From NCBI RefSeq assembly GCF_001426905.1, contig NZ_LMFQ01000004.1, positions 45,844 to 109,843 on the forward strand: DNA of 64,000 nt, read 5' to 3'. The notes beneath the pieces were generated by a model. It saw nothing but the letters and a program-made list of their open reading frames with translations. It made no database searches and was not told where the DNA came from. This DNA comes from Caulobacter sp. Root1455 (lineage in GTDB: Bacteria; Pseudomonadota; Alphaproteobacteria; Caulobacterales; Caulobacteraceae). Positions 56,368 through 64,000 of this stretch are shown in pieces (position 1 is the stretch's first letter; the number at the start of each line of letters is the position of its first letter). Both the position numbers and the translations under genes were made by a program.

Positions 56368-56686
56368 GTTTCCCCTCCTGTTTCCTCTGGGTGAACGCGT
56401 GCGCTATCGCTCGGCCGGGTGCATGTTCCTGGCCGTTACGTCTCAATTTTCGGAATAGAAGGGGTCTAGCTGTCGTCCCTACGGCACGATTGCATCACAA
56501 CCTCCCTGCGCAATATCTTTCTTGTTGTATTGAAGGTAGCGCTAACAGGTACCGGTATCAAGACCTATTTGTCGGTGTAATTAGCTTGGCTTGACGCTGG
56601 TGGACGGCCCCGTCGATCGCGGTTATCGATCTGTGGCATTAGGCGCTCGCGGGCTAGATCTCGCGACGGTCAGCGAGGAAACGACC
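56368..56686. other. divergent promoter region between TonB receptor and SapC genes
   Basis: About 320 bases without a gene. It includes the receptor ribosome-binding site, a relatively AT-rich core (56505-56580) and two abutting operator-like palindromes at 56534-56560. A TTGACG at 56592-56597 may be a -35 element for SapC. Confidence 0.55.
56534..56560. promoter_or_regulatory. tandem LacI-family operators
   Basis: Two 14-base near-palindromes abut and share one base: AGGTAGCGCTAACA (56534-56547) and AGGTACCGGTATCA (56547-56560). The first differs at one position from the site at 60683-60696. From memory it also matches the palindrome in the Caulobacter xylose-inducible promoter bound by the LacI-type repressor XylR. 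They lie between the divergent receptor and SapC genes. Confidence 0.75.
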
Positions 56687-57364
56687 ATGGACCTGGAACT
56701 GCTGAACGCGGAGCGTCACCTTGGCTTGCACCAGGCCGAGGTTCCCGTGGACGGCGCGCATTTTGTTCAGATCGTGGCGTCCGAGTTCGCCACAGCGGCC
56801 GCGACCTGTCCGATTTTCCTGACAAAGAGCCCGGAAACCGGGCAGTTTTACGCGGGCGCGATGTTCGGTTTCGAGCCGGGCGAGAACCTGCTCAGGCGCG
56901 GTGCGTCCGGGCGCGGGGCGTTCCTGCCGCTGGATCTCGAGCGGCAGGGCTACTTCCTCGCGCCCGGCGGCGTCGCCATCGATCCCGGCCACCCGCGGTT
57001 CTCCACTGGGCGAGGGGCGGCCTTGTTCGAGAAGGATGGACTGCCCAGCCAGGCGCTGCGGCGCATCCAGCATGTGCTCGGACAATTGAACGTCGGCGTG
57101 CCGGCGACCGACGCCTTCATCCAATCGCTCGTCGCCCTGGGGCTGGTCGAACCGATCGATATCGACCTGTCCTTCGACGACGGCCGGTCCCTGAGTCTGG
57201 CCGGTCTCTACACCGTCAGCCTCGACGCGCTCGGCGAACTGAACGACGCCGCCGTGGTCGATCTCTTTCGGCGCGGCCACCTGCAACTCGCCTATGCGAT
57301 GGCCGGGTCGCTCAAGCAGGTGTCGGTGCTGGCCAATCTAAGAAACGAGCGACTGGCGGCATGA
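56687..57364 (+). CDS. SapC family protein
   Basis: A 225-residue soluble protein that starts at ATG 56687 with GAGGAAA upstream. It matches the SapC family (FVQIVASEFATAAATCPIFLTKSPETGQFYAGAMFGFEPGENLL, then LARQGYFL-like LERQGYFLAPGG). SapC was first described beside the Campylobacter S-layer genes. In Caulobacter and Xanthomonas it recurs next to TonB receptors and tryptophan-halogenase-like genes, with an unknown role. It overlaps the cupin-like gene by ATGA, and both are divergent from the receptor. Confidence 0.9.
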   Translation: MDLELLNAERHLGLHQAEVPVDGAHFVQIVASEFATAAATCPIFLTKSPETGQFYAGAMFGFEPGENLLRRGASGRGAFLPLDLERQGYFLAPGGVAIDPGHPRFSTGRGAALFEKDGLPSQALRRIQHVLGQLNVGVPATDAFIQSLVALGLVEPIDIDLSFDDGRSLSLAGLYTVSLDALGELNDAAVVDLFRRGHLQLAYAMAGSLKQVSVLANLRNERLAA

Positions 57365-58395
57365 GCGGGCGGCGGCCCCCGCGGGCAAAGGTCGTCGAGA
57401 TCGACGCCGCGGACGCGGAGGGCGCCGGCGGGTTCGGACCAGACATGGCGCAGGCCTGTGACCCCGTCGTGCTGCGGGGACTGTGCCGCGATTGGCCGTC
57501 GACGCGGGCGGCCGCCAGGTCCTGGCCGGACTTGGCGGCGTATCTCAAGGGCTTCGATGTCGGCCTGGCGGGGCAGGCCTTCATCGGCGCGCCGGCCATC
57601 GCCGGGCGCTATGACTACGGCGAGGGGCCGGGCGGGTTCAATTTCGATCGCGAGTCCTTGACCCTGGGCCAGACCCTGGAACGGATCGACCAGGCGGCCG
57701 CCGATCCCGGGCGCGCTAGCGTCTACATGGGCTCCCTGCCGACCGACGACTATCTGCCGGGGTTCGACCAGGACCACCGGGTCGCCTTCCTGCCGTCCGC
57801 CGCGCGGCCTCGCGTCTGGCTCGGCAACGCCAGCCGCGTGGCCTGCCACTACGACACCTACGACAACCTGGCCTGCGTTATCGCCGGCCGGCGACGCTTC
57901 ACGCTCTATCCGCCGGACGCGATCGGAGACCTCTATGTCGGGCCGATCGACCACACCATGGCCGGGCAGCCGGTGGCGCTCGCGGCTGGAGCCGAACCGG
58001 GCGACCCGCGCTTTCCGCGTTTCGAAGCAGCGCGCGATCGGGCCGCCGTGGTCGAACTGGCGCCGGGCGACGCGCTCTACCTGCCCAAGCTGTGGTGGCA
58101 TCAGGTCGAAGCGCTGGATTCCCGCAATCTGCTGGTCAACTACTGGTGGGACGCGTTCGCGGCCGGTCCCGACGCGCCGTTCGTCACGATGATGCTGGCG
58201 ATGATCGCGATCGCCGAGCGCCCGCCGGCCGAACGTCACGCCTGGCGCGCGTTCTTCGACCACTACGTCTTTCGCCCGAACGGTCACCCGCTGGATCATC
58301 TCCCGCCCTCGCGCCATGGGATCCTTGGGTCCTTGGCGGAGGGGAACTACGGGAAGGTCCGCGCCAGCGTCATGCGGATGTTGCGGGGCGGCTGA
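57361..58395 (+). CDS. cupin-like (JmjC-type) putative Fe(II)/2-oxoglutarate hydroxylase
   Basis: A 344-residue protein of the Cupin_8/FIH-like group. The N-terminal part (DPVVLRGLCRDWPS) and the metal-binding HYD in ACHYDTYDNLACVIAG, then FTLYPPDAI and the distal His in LPKLWWHQVEAL, fit Fe(II)/2-oxoglutarate oxygenases that hydroxylate proteins. The likely triad is His-x-Asp...His. In similar loci this gene always travels with SapC and a halogenase-like gene, so a substrate protein in the envelope (for example the receptor) is plausible but unproven. Confidence 0.9.
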   Translation: MSGRRPPRAKVVEIDAADAEGAGGFGPDMAQACDPVVLRGLCRDWPSTRAAARSWPDLAAYLKGFDVGLAGQAFIGAPAIAGRYDYGEGPGGFNFDRESLTLGQTLERIDQAAADPGRASVYMGSLPTDDYLPGFDQDHRVAFLPSAARPRVWLGNASRVACHYDTYDNLACVIAGRRRFTLYPPDAIGDLYVGPIDHTMAGQPVALAAGAEPGDPRFPRFEAARDRAAVVELAPGDALYLPKLWWHQVEALDSRNLLVNYWWDAFAAGPDAPFVTMMLAMIAIAERPPAERHAWRAFFDHYVFRPNGHPLDHLPPSRHGILGSLAEGNYGKVRASVMRMLRGG

Positions 58396-58412
58396 GGGCG
58401 GCTCCGCCCCGC
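58383..58412. terminator. hairpin spanning the cupin stop codon between convergent genes
   Basis: GCGGGGCGG (58383-58391) and CCGCCCCGC (58404-58412) pair perfectly around a 12-base loop that contains the cupin TGA. The GH51 stop on the other strand follows immediately. No U-run is present. It probably ends both messages or protects them from collision. Confidence 0.55.
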
Positions 58413-60485
58413 CTATCGTGAGCCGGCCGAGACCGGGAATGCGAACACGGTCGCCGAGATGGGCGGAACCGTCAGGCGCGAGCCACGGGCGACCGAACCG
58501 TCCGCGACGGTCACGCCGGCCGGCGCGCCGACCTTATTGGTCGCCGCCAACGAAGCGCCGGTCAGAACCCAGCGGCGGCCCGCGCCGGACAAGGCCAGGG
58601 ACCTCAAGTCCAGGTTCAACGTCTGCGGTCGGGTGGTGGCGTTGACGACGCCGATCCGCAGGGTCCTGCCATCGGGGCTGAGGCCCGCGATCACGTCCAG
58701 CGGATAGGTGGGGCTGCCGGCCCTGACCTTGGGATGATCATAGCCGACCGGATAGCGCGGTTCCGGCTGCTCGGAGTCTCCCAGGACAGCGACCGGCGTC
58801 ACGCCGGCGCCGAAGTGCTCGCCGTAGAACTTGAAGACCACGCCGGTGGAGTTGAGCGTCGCGTCGGTCGGGGTGATGTCCATGGTCGAGGCGCCGGTGG
58901 TGAAGGCGGCCATGGTCAGGAAGTCGGTGTGGCGCAGCATCTCCTGCAGGACCTCGGCGTAGGCCAGGGCCGACTTCAGATTGACCTCGCCGAAATAGGC
59001 GTACTCGTCGATCGACAGGAAGATCTTCTTGTCCTTGATGGCCGGGAAGCGCCGCTCGTAGATCTTCCACTCCTCGGCCTTCATCCGCACCTGGTTCGAG
59101 GGCGAGCGGACATATTCCATCAACTCGGCGTCGGCTGGGGCGTTGGGGCGCTTCTCGGGCCGGTCGTACCAGTGCTCGGAGATGCCGTCGAAATTGCCCC
59201 AGGCCTTGGCCAGAAGACCGCCGGTCCAGTCCTCTTCGGTGCCGAACTTCGGCGCGATGCTCTCGAGCGAGGCGTTCTCCTTGGTGTCGCGCGGATGCAG
59301 TTGGTCGGGCATGGCGCCGGATCCGATCAGGGTGATCGTCGGATCGACCGCGCGCATCGCCGCGGCGAACGCGTTGTGTTTGATCATGAAATAGTCGAGC
59401 GAGGTCTTGCCGATCTGCCACCAGCCATAGGGCTCGTTGCCGATGTTCCAGAACTTGACGCCATACGGCCGCGGGTGACCGTTGGCCGCCCGGCGCGCGC
59501 CCCAAGCGCTGGTCGCCGGCCCGTTCAGATATTCGACCTCTTCGGCCGCCGAATTGGCGTCACCGAGTCCGGCGTCGACGGTGACATAGGGCTCGACGCC
59601 GAGGATCTTGGTCAGGTCCATCCATTCGTCCATGCCGATGTCATTGGGCTGCATCGCGCTCCAGGCGTGATCGAACATCGGCGCGCGCTTGTCTCGCGGG
59701 CCGAGCGCGCCGTGCCAGTCCCAATTGGACAGGAAGTTGCCGCCGGGCAGGCGCCACATGCCCGAATTGAGCGAACGTGCGATCGCCGTGCTGTCGGCGC
59801 GCCAGCCGCGAACATTGTCGGAAGGCATTAAGGACGCCGCGCCGACACGGAACGAGCCCGAGCCCAGGCCGGTGATCTCCAGGCGCGCATCGGCGGCGTC
59901 GGCGGCCGGGGTGAAGCTGAACGGGGCGCGACTCCAGCCACCGTCGGGGGAGGGAAGGGCGACGGTCTGGCGGTCGTCGGGGCCCGGTCCCCAGACCAGC
60001 GCGACCTCGACCTGGGCGCCGGCGTCGCCCGACAGCAAGACATAGCCGTCATAGCGCTTGCCCTTGGCCAGTCCGATGCCCGATTGCGAAAGGCCCTTGC
60101 GGATCGTCCCGTCGAGGGCGACGCGAGGGCTCTGGGCGCCGACATAGGCGGCCTTGGAATCCATGACCACGGCGTCGTCGCCGCCGACCGGGCGCCACTT
60201 GCGATAGCTCACCCCGGGGCGACCCTCGGCGTTCAGGGGCGGCGGCGCGTCTTGGGACGCCGGCAGGACCGGGTAGTAGAACTTGCGGTCGTCCAGCATT
60301 TCCGCCCACAGGGTGCGCGCCACCAACCCGCCGATGGGCTCGATGAACATGCCGTACTCGTACTTGGTGACCGGGGCGGCGCGGCGCGCGGCGTCGATCG
60401 TCACCTTGACGGGCTCGGCGTCGGCTCCCGTCGCCGCGGCCATGGTCAGTCCCAAGCCGGCGGCCAGCATCCATCCATACCGCAT
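58413..60485 (-). CDS. GH51 alpha-L-arabinofuranosidase, exported
   Basis: A 690-residue enzyme with signal peptide 1-23. After an N-terminal carbohydrate-binding-like domain the GH51 barrel begins near 230 (MWRLPGGNFLSNWDWHGALGPRDKR). Acid/base Glu351 lies in WNIGNEPYG and nucleophile Glu494 in SIDEYAYF, where most GH51 enzymes have DEW. The C-terminal beta-sandwich is complete. It would remove arabinofuranose side chains from arabinoxylan or arabinan. It is alone on the minus strand and divergent from the CE1-GH27 operon, sharing the LacI-operator region. Confidence 0.92.
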   Translation of the reverse strand: MRYGWMLAAGLGLTMAAATGADAEPVKVTIDAARRAAPVTKYEYGMFIEPIGGLVARTLWAEMLDDRKFYYPVLPASQDAPPPLNAEGRPGVSYRKWRPVGGDDAVVMDSKAAYVGAQSPRVALDGTIRKGLSQSGIGLAKGKRYDGYVLLSGDAGAQVEVALVWGPGPDDRQTVALPSPDGGWSRAPFSFTPAADAADARLEITGLGSGSFRVGAASLMPSDNVRGWRADSTAIARSLNSGMWRLPGGNFLSNWDWHGALGPRDKRAPMFDHAWSAMQPNDIGMDEWMDLTKILGVEPYVTVDAGLGDANSAAEEVEYLNGPATSAWGARRAANGHPRPYGVKFWNIGNEPYGWWQIGKTSLDYFMIKHNAFAAAMRAVDPTITLIGSGAMPDQLHPRDTKENASLESIAPKFGTEEDWTGGLLAKAWGNFDGISEHWYDRPEKRPNAPADAELMEYVRSPSNQVRMKAEEWKIYERRFPAIKDKKIFLSIDEYAYFGEVNLKSALAYAEVLQEMLRHTDFLTMAAFTTGASTMDITPTDATLNSTGVVFKFYGEHFGAGVTPVAVLGDSEQPEPRYPVGYDHPKVRAGSPTYPLDVIAGLSPDGRTLRIGVVNATTRPQTLNLDLRSLALSGAGRRWVLTGASLAATNKVGAPAGVTVADGSVARGSRLTVPPISATVFAFPVSAGSR

Positions 60486-60654
60486 GACATTCTCCCTAAT
60501 GACTCAGTCGTTTGTCTGGCCGCCCTTGAGACGGGCCCGCCGCGCTCTTGTTGGTCTTTCGCGGAAATTGAAGAGCTGACCGCGCAGACACCGGTATCGC
60601 CGGCCTGGTCTTGGGTCGGCCTTGGAAAGCCTGTGGAGCCCTCTCCAGCCTCCC

Positions 60655-60696
60655 TTGACACGGCCATATTAAGTCCGACAAATGGTAGCGCTAACA
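60655..60696 (+). promoter_or_regulatory. promoter with LacI-family operator over the start site
   Basis: A perfect -35 TTGACA (60655-60660) is followed 17 bases later by a weak -10 ACAAAT (60678-60683). The palindrome TGGTAGCGCTAACA (60683-60696) begins at the last base of the -10, so a repressor there would block initiation. The same core occurs at 56534-56547. An imperfect ACACCGGTATCG near 60588-60599 may be a second site. It would control the CE1-GH27-dehydratase operon and perhaps GH51. Confidence 0.75.
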
Positions 60697-60740
60697 AGTC
60701 GCGCCATACCATGTCAAGACGCGCGACAGGGAGGACGGAA

Positions 60741-61844
60741 ATGATCGCTCGCGACACTCGGGCCGGCGCCCGCGCCCTCCGGTCCTGCGCTCGCTTGGTG
60801 GCGATCGTCGTGCTCGGGCTGGCCGCTCCGATGAGGGCGGAGGCCCAAGTGTCGACCAACGCGCCGCCGCCGGTCGCCGGCGCCAAGCCGGTGACGATCG
60901 AGCGGATCAAGGTCCATTCCGTCGCCATCGAGGGCAATCTGGAGGGCGAGAGCGCCGACCGCGACGTGATCGTGGTCCTGCCGCCAGGCTACAAAAGCCA
61001 TCCTGAACGGCGCTATCCGGTCGTCTACGCCTTGCATGGCTATTCGATCGGCGCGGAACAGTGGATCGGCGAGATCCACGTTCCCCAGACCATCGAGGGC
61101 GCCTTCGCGCGCGGCGCGGCCGAGATGATCGTCGTGCTGCCCGACAGCAAGACCGTTCACAACGGATCGATGTACTCCAGCTCCCAGACGACAGGCGATT
61201 TCGAGAGCTTCATCGCCAGGGACCTGGTCGGCTATGTCGATGGTCACTATCGGACCCTGCCCAGGCGCGAGAGCCGAGGCCTGGTGGGTCATTCGATGGG
61301 CGGCTATGGCGCCAGCCGGATCGGCATGCGCCATGCCGACGTTTTCGGCGCGCTCTACATGATGAGCCCCTGCTGCCTCTCGCCGCGCGACCCGGGCCAG
61401 TTCAACGCCGAGGCCGCGACCGCCCTGGCCCAGGTCAAGACGCTGGAGGACGCCCAGAAACTGCCCTGGGGGCTGCGGGCCCAGCTGGCGACGGCGGCGG
61501 CCTGGTCGCCGAACCCCAACAGGCCGCCGCTCTATCTCGACCTCCCCGTGGAGAACGGCCAGGTCCAGCCCGAGGTGCTGGCCAGGTGGGCGGCCAACGC
61601 GCCCTTGGCCTTCTTCGATCAGTATGTGGGGCAGCTGCGCCGCTACAAGGCGATCGCCATGGACGTCGGCGATCGCGACGGCCTGAAGGTCGACGCGGCC
61701 AAGCTGCACGAATCCATGGACCGTTACGGCGTCGCCAACAGCTTTGAGATCTATTCCGGCGACCACACCAGCGACGTGGCGGGGCGGTTTCAAGATCATG
61801 TGCTGCCGTTCTTCAGCAAGAACCTGGCGTTCACGGCGCGTTAG
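60741..61844 (+). CDS. CE1-like esterase (feruloyl/acetylxylan esterase, esterase D type)
   Basis: A 367-residue exported esterase. ATG 60741 is chosen over upstream in-frame codons because AGGGAGGA lies 6-7 bases before it and the signal peptide begins here (ending MRAEAQ). The hydrolase fold shows VIVVLPPGYKSHPERRYPVVYALHGY, nucleophile in GHSMGGYG, acid in DVGDRDGL and His in YSGDHTSDV. CE1 members cut ferulate or acetate from arabinoxylan side chains. It is the first gene after the LacI-type operator and is followed by GH27 after about 33 bases. Confidence 0.9.
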   Translation: MIARDTRAGARALRSCARLVAIVVLGLAAPMRAEAQVSTNAPPPVAGAKPVTIERIKVHSVAIEGNLEGESADRDVIVVLPPGYKSHPERRYPVVYALHGYSIGAEQWIGEIHVPQTIEGAFARGAAEMIVVLPDSKTVHNGSMYSSSQTTGDFESFIARDLVGYVDGHYRTLPRRESRGLVGHSMGGYGASRIGMRHADVFGALYMMSPCCLSPRDPGQFNAEAATALAQVKTLEDAQKLPWGLRAQLATAAAWSPNPNRPPLYLDLPVENGQVQPEVLARWAANAPLAFFDQYVGQLRRYKAIAMDVGDRDGLKVDAAKLHESMDRYGVANSFEIYSGDHTSDVAGRFQDHVLPFFSKNLAFTAR

Positions 61845-61877
61845 AGTGCGGAGATCGAGCCCTTGTCCAGGACGCCC

Positions 61878-63776
61878 ATGATCTTCGCCCGCGCCGCCGC
61901 CGCGGCCCTGGCTATCGCGAGCGCCGGCGTCACGATGGCGAGGGCCGCCGATCCGCTCGCGGCGACCGGCCGCTGGACCGCCTACGAGCGCGCGGCGGCG
62001 CGGACGCCGCCGATGGGCTGGAACAGCTGGAACGCCTTCACCAGCGACATCGACGAAGACAAGGTGATGGCCTCGGCCCGGGTCCTGGTCGAGGCCGGCC
62101 TGTCGGCCAAGGGCTATCGCTATGTGAACATCGATGACGGCTGGTGGCTCAAGCGTCGCGCCGGCGACGGCCGAATGCTCATCCGCACCGCCCGTTTCCC
62201 GTCGGCCGCGACGCCGGACGGCGGGACCAGCTTTCGGCCGCTGACCGACCGGCTCCACGCCATGGGTCTGAAGGCCGGCATCTATTCCGACATCGGCCGC
62301 AACAGCTGCGGCCAGGTCTTCACATCGACCTTTCCCAACCAGCCCGAAGGCGACCTGGGCGAACGCGAAGTCGGGCTCTACGGCCACGTCGACCAGGACA
62401 TCGCCCTCTATTTCCAGGAGTGGGGCTTCGACCTGATCAAGGTCGATGGGTGCGGGGTGCGGGGTTTGCCGTCCACGGACGTCCGGGTGAAGGCGGGGCA
62501 GTATCGCGCGCTTGAGCCGCTGGTCGACGTCGATTCCCTGGGACGGACGGACGTTCCGGCGGTTCGGTCGCTCTACCAGGCCGTGGGCGACGCCCTGGAC
62601 CGCAGCAATCCCGACGGCGACTTCGTCTATTCGATCTGCCTTTGGGGCGCGGCCGACGTGCGCGCCTGGGGCAAGGATGTCGGCGCCATGTCGCGCACCA
62701 GCGAGGACATCTCTCCGACCTGGAGCCGGATGCTGCACAACCTCGACAGCGTCTCCCGACGCGCCCTCTACGCCCATCCCGGCTCGTGGAACGATCCGGA
62801 CATGCTGTATGTCGGCAAGGGCGACTTCGACGCGGCGCACCTGGTCGAGGCTCGCTCGCATTTCGCGCTCTGGGCGATGGTCAATGCGCCGCTGATCATC
62901 GGCTACGACCTCAGGACGGCCGCGCCGTCGCTGCTGGAGGTCCTGGGCGCTCGCGAGATCATCGCGCTGAATCAGGATCCGGCGGGCAATCAGGCCGTGC
63001 TGGCCTTCGATTCCGACGACGTCTCCATCTTCGTCAAGACGCTGGCCGGCGGCGACAAGGCCGTGGCCATCCTCAACCGCACGGCCGCCCCCGCCGAAGC
63101 CGTGCTGACCGCCGAGCACCTGAAGTTCCTGGCCACGGCCGATATCGAGCTCACGGACCTGTGGACCGGCGCGGCGACCCGCTTGCGCGCCGACCGGAAG
63201 TTCCAATTGGCGCCGCGCCAGACCCTGGTGTTCCGGGCCAGGGGGGCGCGCAAGCTCGGCGACGGCGTCTTTCTTTCCGAACAGCCTGGAGCGGTGAATC
63301 CGGCTGTTGACGGGGTGGTGACCCCGCAGGCGGACCCGCTGGTCCACCGCGCCATCCTGCCCTGGCGCGGCACGCGCGGCTTTGGCGAACCGCCGCGCTA
63401 CGGAGGCTGGGGCGGGGCCCAGGCCGACCGCACCCCCTACGACCAGGAACTGGCGATCGCCGGGCGGCGGTTCGAGACGGGCCTCGGCGTTCTGGCCAAC
63501 TCGCGCCTGGAAGTACGCAACGCGGGCTTTCGCCGCTTCACCGCCAGCGTGGGCGTCGATGATTCCGCGCAGGAACGCGCCCAGCCCGTGACCTTCCTCG
63601 TCTATGGTGACGGCAAGCTCCTGGCGACGTCGCGGCCGCTGAGCTTCGGCCAGCCGCCGCAGGATCTCGGCGTCGAGGTTTCCGGGGTCAAGGTGCTGGA
63701 GCTGGTGGTGCGGACGCCGTCGCCATCGCGCCATCCAGACCCCGTCACCTGGGGCGACGCGGCGCTGCACCGTTAG
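61878..63776 (+). CDS. GH27 alpha-galactosidase with C-terminal NPCBM-like domain
   Basis: About 632 residues with a signal peptide ending MARAAD. The GH27 core is unmistakable from PPMGWNSWNAFTSDIDE, then YRYVNIDDGWW. The nucleophile Asp190 is in LIKVDGCG and the acid/base Asp277 in RTSEDISPTW. WNDPDMLYVG precedes a beta-sandwich. A C-terminal NPCBM-type module (GWGGAQADRTPYDQELAIAG, then FETGLGVLANS) may bind the polysaccharide. ATG 61878 has AGGA 5 bases upstream. TTG 61863 is an alternative. Some GH27 enzymes are arabinopyranosidases, which would also fit the arabinoxylan setting. Confidence 0.92.
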   Translation: MIFARAAAAALAIASAGVTMARAADPLAATGRWTAYERAAARTPPMGWNSWNAFTSDIDEDKVMASARVLVEAGLSAKGYRYVNIDDGWWLKRRAGDGRMLIRTARFPSAATPDGGTSFRPLTDRLHAMGLKAGIYSDIGRNSCGQVFTSTFPNQPEGDLGEREVGLYGHVDQDIALYFQEWGFDLIKVDGCGVRGLPSTDVRVKAGQYRALEPLVDVDSLGRTDVPAVRSLYQAVGDALDRSNPDGDFVYSICLWGAADVRAWGKDVGAMSRTSEDISPTWSRMLHNLDSVSRRALYAHPGSWNDPDMLYVGKGDFDAAHLVEARSHFALWAMVNAPLIIGYDLRTAAPSLLEVLGAREIIALNQDPAGNQAVLAFDSDDVSIFVKTLAGGDKAVAILNRTAAPAEAVLTAEHLKFLATADIELTDLWTGAATRLRADRKFQLAPRQTLVFRARGARKLGDGVFLSEQPGAVNPAVDGVVTPQADPLVHRAILPWRGTRGFGEPPRYGGWGGAQADRTPYDQELAIAGRRFETGLGVLANSRLEVRNAGFRRFTASVGVDDSAQERAQPVTFLVYGDGKLLATSRPLSFGQPPQDLGVEVSGVKVLELVVRTPSPSRHPDPVTWGDAALHR

Positions 63777-63810
63777 CGCGAGGCGGCGATCCAGCCGCGA
63801 GGAGACTGAA

Positions 63811-63846
63811 GTGCGATTGAAGACCTGCATGAAATGGGACGATTGA
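63811..63846 (+). CDS. possible 11-residue leader peptide (MRLKTCMKWDD)
   Basis: GTG 63811 follows a strong GAGGAG (63799-63804) by 6 bases and opens a frame of 11 codons ending in TGA at 63844-63846, 5 bases before the dehydratase ATG. The dehydratase itself has only a weak, distant GGGA. A small hairpin (63783-63798) precedes the ribosome-binding site. The arrangement fits a coupling or regulatory leader. It may still be chance. Confidence 0.4.
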   Translation: MRLKTCMKWDD

Positions 63847-63851
63847 CGATC

Positions 63852-64000
63852 ATGAGCTCTGCCGCCGTTCCGCCCCGCGCCCTTCGTTCGCGCGCCTGGT
63901 TCGACAATCCGGACAACGCGGACATGACGGCGCTCTATCTGGAGCGATATCTGAACTTCGGCCTGTCGCTGGAGGAGCTGCAGTCGGGCAAGCCGATCAT
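63852..64000 (+). CDS. IlvD/Edd-family sugar-acid dehydratase (xylonate/arabinonate type), partial
   Basis: Only the first 49 codons are present before the window ends. The visible part (RSRAWFDNPDNADMTALYLE, then RYLNFGLSLEELQSGKPII) matches the start of sugar-acid dehydratases of the IlvD/Edd family, including Caulobacter XylD xylonate dehydratase and L-arabinonate dehydratase. These enzymes convert a sugar acid to its 2-keto-3-deoxy derivative. Position after CE1 and GH27 in an operon with a xylose-type operator favours xylonate or arabinonate. The gene symbol is left open because the rest of the protein is not seen. Confidence 0.85.
   Translation, partial: MSSAAVPPRALRSRAWFDNPDNADMTALYLERYLNFGLSLEELQSGKPI

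Noticed and set aside
60084..60740. Long N-terminal extension of the CE1-like esterase frame
   Set aside because: It runs antisense through GH51 and across the operator. The signal peptide and ribosome-binding site place the start at 60741.

Overview
The window is about 64 kb of high-GC DNA with the character of an alphaproteobacterium of the Caulobacter/Phenylobacterium group. It has four large TonB-dependent receptors, periplasmic glycoside hydrolases next to each receptor, a SapC/cupin/tryptophan-halogenase set, a FecI/FecR pair, and operator sequences that match, from memory, the Caulobacter xylose-operon palindrome. No rRNA, tRNA, CRISPR array, phage or insertion sequence was seen. Almost all genes lie in tight, often ATGA-overlapping operons. 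The taxonomic call is inference from gene content.

Layout: (1) 0.2-5.7 kb. One unrecognised gene faces a four-gene minus-strand operon. The operon encodes a small Dyp-like half-barrel protein, a Dyp-type heme peroxidase, a flavoprotein of the disulfide-reductase family that has lost its redox cysteines and catalytic His/Glu, and an outer-membrane channel-like protein. An imperfect inverted-repeat element separates the two transcription units. (2) 6.2-17.1 kb. A uronate/pectin-type utilisation locus: KduI, a GH88/GH105 unsaturated uronyl hydrolase, a DUF2264 protein, an IclR regulator, a TonB receptor and a GH2 beta-galactosidase. A 12-base motif recurs upstream of kduI and of the receptor. 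(3) 17.3-23.8 kb. Housekeeping or accessory genes: a PNPOx-like protein, a three-gene ABC exporter (ATPase, FtsX-like permease, membrane-fusion protein), a small exported protein, a beta-CASP metallo-hydrolase and a Nudix hydrolase. (4) 23.9-29.9 kb. An ECF-controlled uptake set: FecI sigma, FecR anti-sigma, an STN-domain TonB receptor and a periplasmic trehalase. (5) 30.1-31.7 kb. An ABC-F ATPase. (6) 31.8-41.7 kb. An AraC-type regulator, a TonB receptor, an acyl-CoA ligase, a 3-hydroxyacyl-CoA dehydrogenase, an MFS permease and a secreted carboxylesterase, which read as an import-hydrolyse-activate-oxidise route for an ester of an organic acid. (7) 42.1-64 kb. A large arabinoxylan-type locus. 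The minus strand carries a TonB receptor, a tryptophan-halogenase-like flavoprotein, a parallel beta-helix protein, GH3, an SGNH esterase, an alpha/beta esterase, GH39 and, further right, GH51. The plus strand carries SapC, a cupin-like protein, a CE1-like esterase, GH27 and the start of a sugar-acid dehydratase. LacI-type operators sit at both divergent promoter regions.

Shared logic: each TonB receptor brings in an oligomer or ligand that the neighbouring enzymes degrade. All four receptors are followed by an intergenic hairpin, and at least three of these resemble intrinsic terminators, so receptor levels are probably set well above those of the downstream enzymes. The least explained parts are the peroxidase/redox-dead flavoprotein operon, the halogenase-like protein embedded in a xylan locus, and a possible 11-residue leader peptide directly before the sugar-acid dehydratase.
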